Below, piece by piece: positions 11,769-22,778 of a DNA stretch of 64,000 nt. The stretch's first letter is position 1. Each line of letters starts with the position of its first letter. The notes under the pieces were generated by a model. It worked only from the letters and a program-made list of their open reading frames with translations. It was not told where the DNA came from and searched no databases. This DNA comes from Lasiosphaeris hirsuta. Its lineage: Eukaryota > Ascomycota > Sordariomycetes > Sordariales > Lasiosphaeriaceae. Where the stretch lies: assembly GCA_030549175.1 (NCBI GenBank), contig JAUKUA010000005.1, positions 4,464,001 to 4,528,000 of the forward strand, read 5' to 3'. Position numbers and translations under genes: made by a program.

Positions 11769-12935
11769 ATGTGCTACAAGAAGATCCTCGTCGACACCTA
11801 CGCCGACGGCGTGCAGGATGTGACGGAGAAGGCCTACATGTGCAATGAAGACAGGATGTGCCGCGATCCCGAGATCCAGCAGTACTATCGGAACTACTCG
11901 TACCCCAAGGCACAACCTGCCCCATACCTCGTCGCGGAGCTGCCAACGCCGCGCCGGTCCAAGTCGCCGTCGCCAGCAAACAGGCGGGATTCGGGCCTCT
12001 TTGTGCATGCCGGGAAACTGGCCGACATCTCACCAAGCAGGCATCACCACCACCGCCATCACAGGCGCTCATCCAGGCACGAAACGCATGACCAATCCGA
12101 CCACGAGTCCCCAAGACCGCCCAAGCGTTCCATGACCAACCCGCACATCGTTATCGTCGACCAGGCGCCAACGCATATCAAGAGCCGCGACGTCCCTTCT
12201 ACTCCGGCTCAAGCAACCGAAGAGTTTAGTAATCGCCGCCGCTCCTCGCGTGGTCACGATCACGATCACCACGGCCGGGACCGCGACAGCTCCGCCAACG
12301 GCCGCCACACTAGCCGGCGGCGGAGCCGCTCGGCCGACGCCCGGCCCTTCATCATTGACGACGAGCAAGACCGCCGGCGCCACCGCAGAGAGCACAGACC
12401 CCGCCGCATGTCGACATCCATCTTCCCCGATGTCGCCACCACCTCGGCCGCCGCGCCTGTCGACTCACGTCGCATGCCGCGCCGGTCTAACACCGTCATC
12501 CACCAGGGCGGCGACTCGGTCTTCTCCAACTCCTCGAGCTCCGCGGCGCCAGCCCAGCCCAAGGTATTGCGATGGGAGGACGAGGTGGGCGACAGGCGCG
12601 CGCGCCAGAACGCTCGGATCGCCAACCGGCAGCCACCCGAGGTGCACCAGGACGCACAGCCCAAGGGCATCCTCAAGCACACTACCAGTGTCAATGAGGG
12701 GAAGAGCAAGAACAAGGGAAAGGCCCGGGAGCTGGACAGCGAGGTGCGAGAGCTGCGCCGTGCTGTGGAGCGTATGGAGCTCCCTCGGCGCGACCGGGAG
12801 GCCCGCGACGATGTCGAGATTGAGGTCTTTGACAAGGAGCGGTTAAGGGAAAGGTTCATATCCGATGGCGAAGACAGGAGGGGCCGGAGGAGGAGCAAGG
12901 TGTGGGTTGCTGGGGACCGGTATCAATACCTGTGA
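11769..12935 (+). CDS. Uncharacterised Arg/Ser/His-rich disordered protein
   Basis: Single-exon frame of 388 residues starting at the ATG in ACACAATGTGC. No enzymatic domain is recognised. The first 50 residues are the most ordered and probably conserved (MCYKKILVDTYADG, then a Cys- and Tyr-containing stretch). The rest is low-complexity: a His/Arg tract near residues 95-105, Arg/Ser-rich stretches, and a basic and acidic C-terminal third that looks helical. There is no signal peptide or membrane segment. The charge pattern would suit a nuclear or RNA-associated protein, but that is only composition. The uninterrupted 1.17-kb frame with strong third-position GC argues that it is a real gene. 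Confidence 0.75.
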   Translation: MCYKKILVDTYADGVQDVTEKAYMCNEDRMCRDPEIQQYYRNYSYPKAQPAPYLVAELPTPRRSKSPSPANRRDSGLFVHAGKLADISPSRHHHHRHHRRSSRHETHDQSDHESPRPPKRSMTNPHIVIVDQAPTHIKSRDVPSTPAQATEEFSNRRRSSRGHDHDHHGRDRDSSANGRHTSRRRSRSADARPFIIDDEQDRRRHRREHRPRRMSTSIFPDVATTSAAAPVDSRRMPRRSNTVIHQGGDSVFSNSSSSAAPAQPKVLRWEDEVGDRRARQNARIANRQPPEVHQDAQPKGILKHTTSVNEGKSKNKGKARELDSEVRELRRAVERMELPRRDREARDDVEIEVFDKERLRERFISDGEDRRGRRRSKVWVAGDRYQYL

Positions 12936-15766
12936 ACCGGGATCCAACGGGATTGTCTTGAAGCATAGCGACGGCGTTTTTTTCTTCTTCTTTTTGGATG
13001 GCCGCCATAGGCCTTGTTTGGCTTGGATTTGGCATCGGAATCAGGTGTACCATCTTGTCTTTGGCATACTCGCAGAGTATTGCATTTTTTTTTTTTTCTC
13101 TCTATCTCTGTAATATTAGGTTGCCATCAATGACAATGCATCATTTCCTGAATCTGCGATACCCGCACAGTCCCCGCGAACATCAAATGTGATGATGAGC
13201 TCCGCAACACACCAAATTGACCAGCCTTGTCTTATCGCACCACCCACTTGCAATAGCCACTCGAAGCACCTGTTGCTAGAGTCATTCGGCAATATTCCCC
13301 ACTTCCAGTAGTTGACGAGAATCATGATCGCTTGCATCTCCCCACTCTGCCTGAGCGAATAGGTCCTAGGCCTGGAGCCTTAATGCAAGGTACGGTTCAA
13401 GCAGAGCAAGGCGACTGGGTTCCCGTCCCACGGTGACTCGCGGGTGTCTTGCAGAGGAGGGACAGCAGGTTCCAGATCTGACAGGCTGCCCGCGCCGCGA
13501 GCTGCTTGCTGCGTACGGCACTGCGCATGCAAGGTAGTGAGTGGGGGGGGGAGGTGGGGGGGGGGGGCACAGCCTGGCTTCTTCCGACAAACAGCATCGC
13601 CGTCTTTTTTCTCGTGCGAGTCTCGCCTCTGGGTCAGGTTAGGTTAGGTCGCCCGCCACAAGCCCGCGTATCCCAAGATGGAGAGACGGTTATAGTTCTG
13701 ACAGCCTCCTCCCCCATCTCCCTATTTACGGAGGGGCGACGACCGAGTAGTGTCGTGTAGTAGGAGCCCCGTGCAGCCAAACAGGAGATAACACTCACCC
13801 CGTCACATCATCGCCGGATTGTTCCATTCGCCTCCCTGGGTCCTAGCCCCCCACACCTGTCCTTTTTTTCACCATTGTCAGCGCCATCGCCTGGCAAGGC
13901 TGATGATGTATCCCGAAGCTGCTTCTGCGAGTCGCAGCGGCACGAGCCCCTTCCTCTGGGGCATTTTTGCATTTTTGCATTTTGTTCATGATTTTCTCTG
14001 CAGTGCTTCCATCGCCACCACCGTCCGTTATCGTCTGCATTCTTGGTCCCCATCGAGGATGAAGCCACGGATGGTGTGCGACCACAACAACACTCGACAA
14101 CACCACGCAACCTCCTGGTTACCCTGATGCTACTGAGCCCGGGTGGGTGTTGGCGGTGCAAGACAGCGGTAGGTGCATGATTGGTGACATCGGCGTCGCG
14201 GAGCCAAAGTACCGCCAGCGACCCGGCAACCTAGGAATTTATTGCCATCCCAGGGCTGAAGCGCTGGAGCGTGGGATGTCGGCGATAAGTCCTTTACAGT
14301 ATCTGTGGCCCGAGTTGTGCCAGATTAACCCGCCCGTTACCACGGCCCCCAAATACCCTCCCCTCCCTGCCTTGCGCATGCCCATCTGTGCACATCCCAA
14401 ATACCCGGACCGGATGTCATGTCCCAAACGAGTCAACGAAAAGCATCGCAAACAGCCGTCGCACATCAACCAGAAAACAGGACCACCCGGGCAAAACAAG
14501 AAGAAAAATTAAAATAAATAAAAAAAAGCCCAGCCTTACCAACCACATAACACAAAAACCCCAAAGATAGCCCTCACCTAAACCTCGCCGTCCAGCCAGA
14601 ACACGAGCCACACCATCCGTTTCTGGGTGCGCCACCCCAGCCAACCCAGTCGCGCGGTGTGTGTGCCTGCCCCATAGCAGATGACCTAAGGGCCCGCCCT
14701 CCTCAGCATTGCCGCGTCGCGCAACTGCGCCGGTGTTGCTGCCCAACTCCCCCCACCCACTTCCTGTCCCCCCAGAGCGGGATGAACGGCACTGGCAGCC
14801 CTTCGAGGAGCCCGCTGGGGCATCGCAAGCTGATTTGCGCCGGCTCAGCAAATCGCCATGCTTCTCACTGTAACCCCCGTCGTCGTGGGGAGATGGATGA
14901 GGTGGTAGGATGTGCTGCCGGGAGGGAGGGAGGGACGGGTCGCGGCCGTAGTTGGTGGTGTTCTTTCGTCTGATCTTTTTTTCTCGCCACTACCTGCTGC
15001 TCGCAACTCGCAACTTGCACACACCAGCGAAGAAAGACCCCGGAGTGGGATGGTTGCGATGGTGGTGCATTGTCTGGGAAAATAGGGCACGTGGTGTGTG
15101 TCATGTCTCACCTAGGTGCGGGGATGATGCGGCCACCCGGCAGTTGGGTCATCATCCACCGTGGGCTCTCGCTTCGCCTTTGCTGGCGGGACGGGCACCG
15201 GACCCCGGTGATTCGGGTCCGCATTTCGGTCTACGGGCGGTAAGCTGGTGAGAAAATATCGCAACTCTTGGCGTTGCTCCGTATCAATCGGATGTTCTTT
15301 TCTCTGCCCTCACTCCAATGCTGAGGTTGCGCCCGGCAATATCAATAGCTTTCGGGCAGCGAACTGAACATTGTCTTCGCTTTCTCCGTGAGAACACTCC
15401 CGACAGTTCCTACCTCTCTGTTCGTGACATGGGGCATATTTGAGCAGCAGGAGATCTCGGTCAAAGCCAGTTGCATCCCCCTAGCGAGGGGCAAAATTGC
15501 AGTGCTCACGACATAAGCTTGCAAATCCTGTGCCCTTTGCTTTCGCGCATTGTGCACTTGTATCCTCATGACTGGAAAGATTGTAGGCGAGCACTGCAAT
15601 TTTAGCCCCGCGGGAGGTGCTACACCACCGCGACCGGCTCACACGGCAGCGCGAGCCTTTCGCTTCCACACGTTGTGGACTGTATCCTCGTGCCCGGTAA
15701 AAGATCGTAAGCCCACAGCCCCCAGCGAGCACGACGCCCACGAGCACATGGCACCCGGCACCTTAC
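12936..15766. other. Gene-poor intergenic region
   Basis: No frame here resembles a known protein. It holds short homopolymer runs (T-runs near 13085, G-runs near 13540-13567) and one inverted repeat (15488-15609). The gene to the left ends into it and the decayed gene to the right also ends into it, so it carries two 3' flanks. Confidence 0.5.
15488..15609. repeat. Inverted repeat, about 20-bp arms, about 80-bp loop
   Basis: GGGGCAAAATTGCAGTGCTC at 15488-15507 is the reverse complement of 15589-15609, apart from one extra base. The arms could pair into a stem. No target duplication was found, so a small transposon is not shown. Confidence 0.75.
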
Positions 15767-17057
15767 TCAGTCGTCGGAACAAAGCCCCAGCTCCCCCAGC
15801 ACGTCGCCCGCCTGGACATCGATTCCGCCGCCGCGCTCATCTTCGATGCCGTAATGCGAGGAACAATTCGTCATCCACATACCTGTGATACTTGTACCCC
15901 TTGGCCTTCCAGCTCGTGGACACCACGTAGAACATGTCCGTTCTCGTATCGTTGATGCGCCGCCGCTGCCCGTGTATCCAGAGCGGCCACTTCGAGATGG
16001 CATGCACCTCGAACGGTGGGCGCTCTCGGAACACCGTGACGTAAGGCTCGTACTCGCTGTAGTAGCCGTAGTACCTCTGGTGCTGTACCACAGCAAAATG
16101 AACGTATTCTCCCCGCCCGGCCCGCACGCGATATCCGCGCGTTCGCACATGGTAATCCCCAGCGAATTGGTCGCCTGATGAACCCGCTCGTTCTTTGTCG
16201 GTAGCCGGGGCAGATACCGCGCGAGACACCTCGCATCCGCCTCGGCGCCGCCCAAGTCCGGCCCGACCCCGCCTTCCCCGGCGGGATCCAGCCGCGCAAA
16301 CACCCTCCTGGGCACCACATTATAGTGGATGTAAGCCCGCCCCCCCCGTCGTGCCCCCAAAACACCAACCAATTCTTTTCCAACCAGCCATACCCCCCAG
16401 GCCGACGCACCTCGGTCGCGACCGAGAACCTCCCCTCCCCAGCCTCGCCGCCGGGTCAAACCCCGGCCTGCAGCCCCGTAAAATCTCGCATCCACGGCCC
16501 AAAGCACGTAACCCAGCTCCGCGCGCCAAACATGACATACGGCCCGCCCTCCGGGCCGTGAAACACGTGGGCATCGTGCGACCCTACACTGAGCGCCGGC
16601 AGCGCCAGCTCGCCCTCATACAGGCCCTGCGCCGTGGGCGGCGGGGCAGGCGCGGCGATGGGCAGGTCCGCGGGCGGCTCGAGACATTGCAGCACGCGGG
16701 CGCCGTCGACGACGGCGAAGGCGGTGGTGCAGGCGACCTCGAAGAAGTGGGCCGATGGATCGCGGGCCGGGTGCGGAAGGATGTTGGGGCTGAAGGCGGA
16801 GGTGTTGCTGAAGAGGATGGGGAAGTAGGCTAGGCTGTAGTGGCCCGCGATGGAGAAGAGTTCGTGGTGGGTTATTAGGCTCAGAGCGGCAGGCTTGGCA
16901 TTGTTGTTCCGGTTGGTTCCCGCCTGTGGCGTTTGGAGAGGAGGAGGAGGAGGCGGATCCAGATGAGGAGGAGGAGGATGATGAGACAGCGCAGGAGTAG
17001 GATGTGTCGGCGCTGGCGTCGGATCTCGGGTTGCTGTCTGAACGCGAGCTTGGTCAT
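15767..17057 (-). pseudogene. Decayed type II membrane protein of a fungal family, possibly sugar-active
   Basis: Read from the ATG at 17057 leftwards, it starts with a basic N-terminus and a Leu/Ile membrane anchor, then lumenal sequence with motifs HELFSIAGHYSLAYFP, HDAHVFHGPEGGPYVMFG, NWLVFWGHD, YIHYNVVPRRVF, VHQATNSLGITMC and YEPYVTVFRERPPFEVHAIS. The pattern of repeated Y/F-x-G strands suggests a beta-propeller like those in sugar-active enzymes, but I cannot name the family. The parts lie in different frames: a shift near 16900, an in-frame TGA near 16455, shifts at the G8 run near 16345, at a T-run near 16105 and near 15850. None is explained by an intron. At least five lesions make a dead gene likely. 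Several shifts sit in homopolymers, so sequencing error is the alternative. Confidence 0.75.
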
Positions 17058-18026
17058 GGTTGATTGGTGAGGTTTGGCCATGGAATGCGGCGCCGAGATG
17101 CGATTGCAGCTGTATCTTTATGTCATACTCCCAGAGGCTGAAGCTGGTTATCAGCAGGACAAACAGGGGCCCAATCAAGAGCCCGAGCCGCTTTGAGTCC
17201 CTCACTAACATCCTTGTCTGGCTCAACACCAAGACGATCGCGAAGTTGCAAAAAATGAATCGGGATATTTTGAGGATCTTGGAACTGAGCACCGATATGG
17301 TGTCTGCGATTCAGCAAATACCGGGAAAATTGAGCGGCTCTGGGTGGGAAATTAATTAAATGCCCATGACGACGAGATAAGGTTGAAGCTGTGCCCCTAT
17401 GCGAACCTCTGTCATACACGGGCGACTGACGTTCTGAAGAGGCTGAATGCATGTGTGGCCATGCGGCGCCGTCGATCCTTGGGGTATTTATTGTTAAGTA
17501 GACGTCAGTCGATAAAATGCCGCCATCTTCGCCCGCCGTTGCAAACACCCATCGCTAGGACCCGATCAAGAGCCTGAGCACTTGAGCAGCTGTGCCTTAG
17601 GTTACGCCGTTGTAACCCTACGCCCTCTATATCCAAGCTTCCCTGGTGTGAGATTAGTGCTCAGCAAATTGCATCTCATGCCATCTCTAGCCCTCACACC
17701 GCATAGTACCGAGGAAGAAGCCAAACCTTCGACGCCTCGACCAAACCGTCCCCATCCCACCCTCGACGGGGGACATTATATATGTAAAAGATCTTGAGAG
17801 AAAACATCGCGATACTTTTTGCCCCGGTAACTCCCACGGACTCGGCGCCTTTGCCGAGCCGCCCAAACGTCGGTCTAAAGATACTGTTGTACAAAACGCA
17901 ATAAGGCAAAGACCAAATGCCCGCACCGCACAGCTTTCAGTCCACCACTATGCTAAGGATACGAGAACAAATACGGCTCATGACGAATATCGACACACGG
18001 GCTGACACGGACAGCCAGATACGGCC
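17058..18026. other. Intergenic region
   Basis: Lies between the start of the decayed gene at 15767-17057 and the 3' end of the acyltransferase. No protein-like frame is seen. Confidence 0.5.
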
Positions 18027-19465
18027 TCATGCCGGCAACCTCTCTGGCCGGCTCGGCGTCGCTCTCCGGAACAACCATCGGGCAAACCTCACACTCGGTT
18101 GATCAAACGCCCTCATCGCCAACTCTGCACAATACAGCGTCACCGGCAACAGCACAATATGAGGGACGAGGAAGGCCACTTCGAGCCCCAATGGCCCTGC
18201 CATGGGTAGCGGGAACATGTTCACCAAGTCCAGCATGTTTGTCGCCCGGTAGTCATTGACCCAGCCAACCGCAGCGTATAGTCTATCCCCAAGTGTGCAG
18301 ATGATGAGCCCGTGGATGAGATAGAGGGAATAAGACACGCGGCCAAAGAATTGACAGAAGCGTGTTTCGAAGAAGCGGCACAGCCAGGGTATATGGCGAA
18401 CAGACACCACGAGGAACGTGGCCGCCCAGAAGAGGAAGAACCACTTGTAGTTGGAAACGACGTGCGGCTTGAGGAACGAGATGTAGTACCAGCCGCCGGG
18501 ATTTTGACGAAGATCCTCAATGCTGTCCGTCCGGGCCGAGATTCCACCCAGGTATATACTCACCAGAAACATGGCGTAGAATATGGCCTTCTTGTAGGGC
18601 TGGAGCGGCCTGAAGATGGGCGGAAGCTCACCCGCACGGGCGAGTAGGTCCAGATCGCAGAGGAGGGTGCCCGAGGTGAACATGGACAAGTACCAGCCGT
18701 CAACGATATAGAGGAAGTAAAAGACAAGTCCGGCCTGCAGGCAGAGCCGTGCAGTTTGAGTGCAGGCCGACAGAGCAAGCAAACTCGTGCAAACGACGAT
18801 CGAGCCGCGGAACTCGATGGGGATCGACCACAGGTGGAAGTTATATAGCTCGGCCTGGGGACCCCACCCTCCTTAAAGACGAAGCTGAAGGTCTTCATCT
18901 CGACGACCCAGGCGGCCAGCTCTTCCCCATATGTTGCCTTCGGGTCTGCGCTCGCGATCGGAACCCTGAATATGTGCCAAGACGTCATGTAGATGAAGGT
19001 GGTGCACAGTATTGGAATGTACAGACGCAGCCAGCGACGAAACAGAGCCGAGGAGAGGTGATTTGCCAGCTTCCCATGCTCTCCCTGATGTATCAGATCC
19101 ACGGCCTTGACAGACAAGACGAAGCCCGAGATGACGAAGAAGGTCGCAACGGCAAAGTGGCCGCCGTAGAAAAAGGTGCGGATTCCCGGAAGGGCGGCGA
19201 AGTAGTATTGGCCTTCATAACCGTAGGCTGTCTCGAGAAACTTGGACTGCTCCAGGGGCCTTACCCACAGCTGGTGGTGGTGCTAGTAAACAAGAAAGGC
19301 AGCAAAGCCTCGCAGTCCATCGAGGTACGCTGTCGGACGGAGCTTTTGACTGGGTTCTTTGGCGATGCTCTTGAAGTGATTTATGAAGAAGACGGACCAC
19401 CATCGGTTGGTGTTCGCTTCCCTCTTCTCTTCCACCAGCAACGGCTCATCTATATCGCTCGGCAT
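18027..19465 (-). pseudogene. Acyltransferase-3 family membrane protein, disrupted
   Basis: Integral-membrane O-acyltransferase (Acyltransferase_3 fold), a family that commonly acetylates sugars or polysaccharides. From the ATG at 19465 the sequence reads YLDGLRGFAAFLVY, then HHHQLW, GYEGQYYFAA, GGHFAVATFFVISGF and, near the end, FFGRVSYSLYLIHG, with about ten hydrophobic segments. Two breaks occur. TAG at 19283-19285 replaces the Trp expected before HHH, and a one-base loss at the C4 run near 18860 shifts frame just before LYNFHLWSIPIEFRG. The nonsense change is C-to-T in a CpA context on the plus strand, as RIP would make. No intron fits either site. Without these breaks the frame would give about 480 residues. 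It could be a real pseudogene or contain assembly errors. Confidence 0.85.
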
Positions 19466-21290
19466 GGTCGGTCTCTCGGCTCGTCGAGCTCTGCGGTGGG
19501 GTCTGTGAAGGGCAACTCTCGAAGCACCGATGCGTGCCGATCAGGGTAGGTGCGCGGGTCGGCAGCGTCGATTGCCCATATCCCACAGGTGCTCTCGTCG
19601 CGGTCTCGGCTCGTGCTTGTCGAGAATGCACAGCGTGTCTGACTTTTGGAGGAAGGGGATACGAGCTCAGCTCAGGGGTGGATGCTGCCTCGAAAGGAAC
19701 AGCATCAATTTCCCAATGCCCCAATCCTACCTGCCACGGTAGTGGGCAACCAGGTGTTTGCTGAAATGCCATCCCGCAATTGAAAGTGGTCCGTGCACTC
19801 ACGGGAGCTGATTGAGCGGTGTCGTCTCTTGGCGGGGAACCTTGACTGCTGACGACCGAGGTGTGCGCTTGCTGCAGTTGATCCATGAGATAGTACTCCG
19901 GGGTTTTCCATCTCAGCATTGTTACTGTCCTCACCAGCTGAGTAGCTTGGTATCTCTGAGGTTCTCTGTTCCTCTGCTCCCTTAGATCGCTCGTTTGCCA
20001 AGCCGTGTCAGACAAATCGCGACCAGTAACTGACGGAATCGAAGTGGTTATTACTAGTACCTTCCTCTGTTGAGCTCCCGTCGATTGTGGTGCACCTACA
20101 GCAGGCCAAGCCAGTTCTCCCTTCTGAAAGGGTTAGGGTTGTTCACACACGCCCCAAGCTCCCTACCTTGTCAATTATTGCCCGCAGAGATAAACTTCGC
20201 TGTCCCATGACGACATTGTCAACTTTGACGGAGGGCAGGACCCGGAATTGGCTTCCCTATACGGTATTCAAGGCATCAATCAATATTGACAGAGGACGGT
20301 CAGCACGATCACGTCTTCACATGCGACCGAGATGGCGCTCGATACCCCTGCATCCCGCGGCTCAATTGCAGCCCGCTGCCCAAAAAAGCGTAGCGCTCCC
20401 AATCCTGCACAACACCATTGCACCATCGTCGGTGGATCTGGGATCCCTAGGAGAGACTGACAGTACAGTCTGCCAACCACCTGCCGTCTCTCCTGCCAAG
20501 TCTGGTGACAGCTCGCTCATCCACTGGCTCCTGCTCCCCTGTCTGAGCCCGCCCCCGGATCGTTACTATTGTTCCTCGTTCTAGAGCCCCGATTCAACAT
20601 CCGCAAGCATTACAAGGCAGAATGCTGGCACATTGCTGGCGGAATGGGCGAGAGGATACCACGATGGAACCACGATGGAACCACGACGGAACCACGATGG
20701 ATCTGCCAGGAGCACCCGGCGCTTGCGCTTGGTCTTCCCCCGCACTCGAGGCGGCCCTTTCTTTCCCCATGGAGTTGCGGGGGAAGAATGCGAGAGCAAT
20801 TCTCGGGCTGAGTCTCTCACAAGAGCATCTCCCAGCACACCGCGGATTGGTCACTTCGCGTCACTTTTTCCAGTTATGGCAACTCCTCACTCCCGCTTGC
20901 CACGATAGCATCCCGGCCCACCCCTACGCCCTCTTCCCCCCTGGACCCCTTCCTTCATGCCCTCCACCCTCTACGCCCGCTTCTACCTAGCTCTATGCCG
21001 AGCTAGTGCAGGTCGGGCACCTGGAGGGGAGGTCCATCATGCTCGTGTTGGGGATCTTCGGCGAGCCTGTCACGCCAGTGCACCTGCAGTCTTCTACCAA
21101 GTCTCTGATGTGCCGTCCTTCGCCCAGCCTCCATGCACGTTCCCTTCTCCCGTCTTCCCCACCACTCATTGCCCCGAGCTCATGCCTGGCCTCTACTGAA
21201 AACGCGCGAGAAGTCGGAATTTGAGATCACTTGGAAGGCTGCGAGGGCTATGGGCACGCCAATATCGCCGTTCCTCCTCTTTCTCCCAGG
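19466..21290. other. Divergent intergenic region
   Basis: Separates the leftward acyltransferase from the rightward GT32 gene and so carries both promoters. No protein-like frame. Contains the 11-bp tandem repeat at 20658-20701. Confidence 0.55.
20658..20701. repeat. 11-bp tandem repeat x4 (ACCACGATGGA)
   Basis: Four head-to-tail copies; the third has one change (ACCACGACGGA). It lies about 600 bp upstream of the GT32 start. Confidence 0.9.
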
Positions 21291-22778
21291 ATGGGTGCCA
21301 TTCCAGCCGCTCTCCGAAACCGAATCCCAACACAACTGAGGAGGACGGTCCCGCTATACCTCTTCTGCATCACCTTATTCGTTATCGTTCTCTACGCCAA
21401 TATCTTCAGTCTGCCTGATTCCACATCTTCCGTGCTCGGGCGAACATCCAAAGTCTTGCCTGCGTCTTCACATACTACCTTCCCAAGGAAGATCTGGCAA
21501 ACATGGAAGATCGACCCATACAGCTTTGAACAACGAGACTCCAACACGGCAAGGTCTTGGACGAGCAAAAACCCGGGCTACCGTTATGAAGTGCTGACTG
21601 ATTACAATGACATGTCCTATGTCGAGTACCACTATGGTCCCGAGCGCCTGAACCGCCCCGATATTGTAGGCATGTACCGTTCAATCAACCTTACTATCAT
21701 CAAGGCCGACCTGCTGCGCTACATGATCATGTACGCTGAAGGTGGTGTGTATGCCGACATCGATGTCGAAGCTCTGAAGCCCGCTAGTCGTTTTCTTCCC
21801 GCACGCTACAAGCAATCCGAAGTCGACATGGTCATTGGTGTCGAGATCGATCAGCCTGAGTTCCGCGACCACCCGATCCTAGGCCCCAAGTCGATGAGCT
21901 TCTGTCAGTGGACCTTCATGTGTAAGCCACACCTGCCCGTGATGCTTCGGCTGGTCGAGAACATCATGGCCTGGCTTTCCGACAAGGCCGCCAAGCAGGG
22001 CGTACCCATCTCCGACGTGGCTCTTGACTTTGACGAGGTGATCCTCGGCACAGGCCCATCGGCCTTCACGGCCGCCGTGCTCGTGGAGATGAATAAGCAC
22101 CCACACAGCGGAGGCAAGATCACATGGGACAGCTTTCACGGCATGGATGAGTCCAGGGTCATTAGCCGCGTCCTAGTGCTCAACGTCGAGGCCTTTGCTG
22201 CAGGACAAGGTCACTCGGACTCGGGAAATCACAACGCTCGCGGCGCTCTCGTCAAACATCACTACCATGCATCAAATTGGCCGAGCAAACACCCTCGGTT
22301 CGCCCATCCCGCCTTTGGTGAGGTGGAGCGCTGCAACTGGGATGCCGAATGTGTGAGGAAGTGGGACGAGGATGTCGCCGCCTACAAGACGATGTCTACC
22401 GAGGAGCAGCAAAAGAAGATTTCTCAGCGCAAGACTGAGCAGTTGAGGCAGCTCGATGCGGCTAGGAAGCTGCAGGAGCAGGCAGCACAGTTGGAGCAAC
22501 TGGGGCTAGCGGTCAAGAAGGCGGAGGAGGAGGAGTCGAAGAGACAGTTTGAAGAAGAGGCACGGAGGATGGCTGAGCGCCATCAGGAGACCATTAGCGA
22601 GGGGCCGATTCCGCCGCCTCTGCTGTTTGGATCTACTCCTCAGACGGATATCAACGCAGGCGCACCCGAGGATGTGACCGGGGCAGGAGCGGTAGGTGAA
22701 GGATTCCCTCTGGAGCAGGCATCACCCTTTGCTGTTGCCATACAGGCCCAAGTAGAAAAGAAGCGGATGGGACTGTGA
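21291..22778 (+). CDS. OCH1-like GT32 glycosyltransferase (type II Golgi membrane protein)
   Basis: Single exon of 495 residues from ATG in CCCAGGATGGGTGCC. A short basic N-terminus is followed by one membrane anchor at about residues 20-40, then the lumenal catalytic domain. FPRKIWQTWK opens the GT32 fold, IIKADLLRYMIMYAEGG leads to the metal-binding D-x-D (D156, D158 in YADIDVE), and HHYHASNW lies near the domain end. This family transfers mannose or other hexoses to glycans in the Golgi. About 160 extra C-terminal residues start with a Gln/Glu/Lys coiled coil and end in a Pro/Gly-rich tail; such tails are unusual for yeast Och1. The donor and acceptor cannot be told from sequence. It faces away from the disrupted acyltransferase. 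Confidence 0.9.
   Translation: MGAIPAALRNRIPTQLRRTVPLYLFCITLFVIVLYANIFSLPDSTSSVLGRTSKVLPASSHTTFPRKIWQTWKIDPYSFEQRDSNTARSWTSKNPGYRYEVLTDYNDMSYVEYHYGPERLNRPDIVGMYRSINLTIIKADLLRYMIMYAEGGVYADIDVEALKPASRFLPARYKQSEVDMVIGVEIDQPEFRDHPILGPKSMSFCQWTFMCKPHLPVMLRLVENIMAWLSDKAAKQGVPISDVALDFDEVILGTGPSAFTAAVLVEMNKHPHSGGKITWDSFHGMDESRVISRVLVLNVEAFAAGQGHSDSGNHNARGALVKHHYHASNWPSKHPRFAHPAFGEVERCNWDAECVRKWDEDVAAYKTMSTEEQQKKISQRKTEQLRQLDAARKLQEQAAQLEQLGLAVKKAEEEESKRQFEEEARRMAERHQETISEGPIPPPLLFGSTPQTDINAGAPEDVTGAGAVGEGFPLEQASPFAVAIQAQVEKKRMGL

Noticed and set aside
16195..16833. A 212-codon plus-strand frame over the decayed membrane-protein gene
   Set aside because: Antisense to recognisable motifs; Pro/Arg-rich composition is typical of an antisense shadow in GC-rich DNA.
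19283..19285. TAG in the acyltransferase read as programmed stop readthrough or an intron
   Set aside because: No readthrough context (TAG CAC) and no donor/acceptor pair removes it without losing conserved residues; a Trp-to-stop mutation is simpler.
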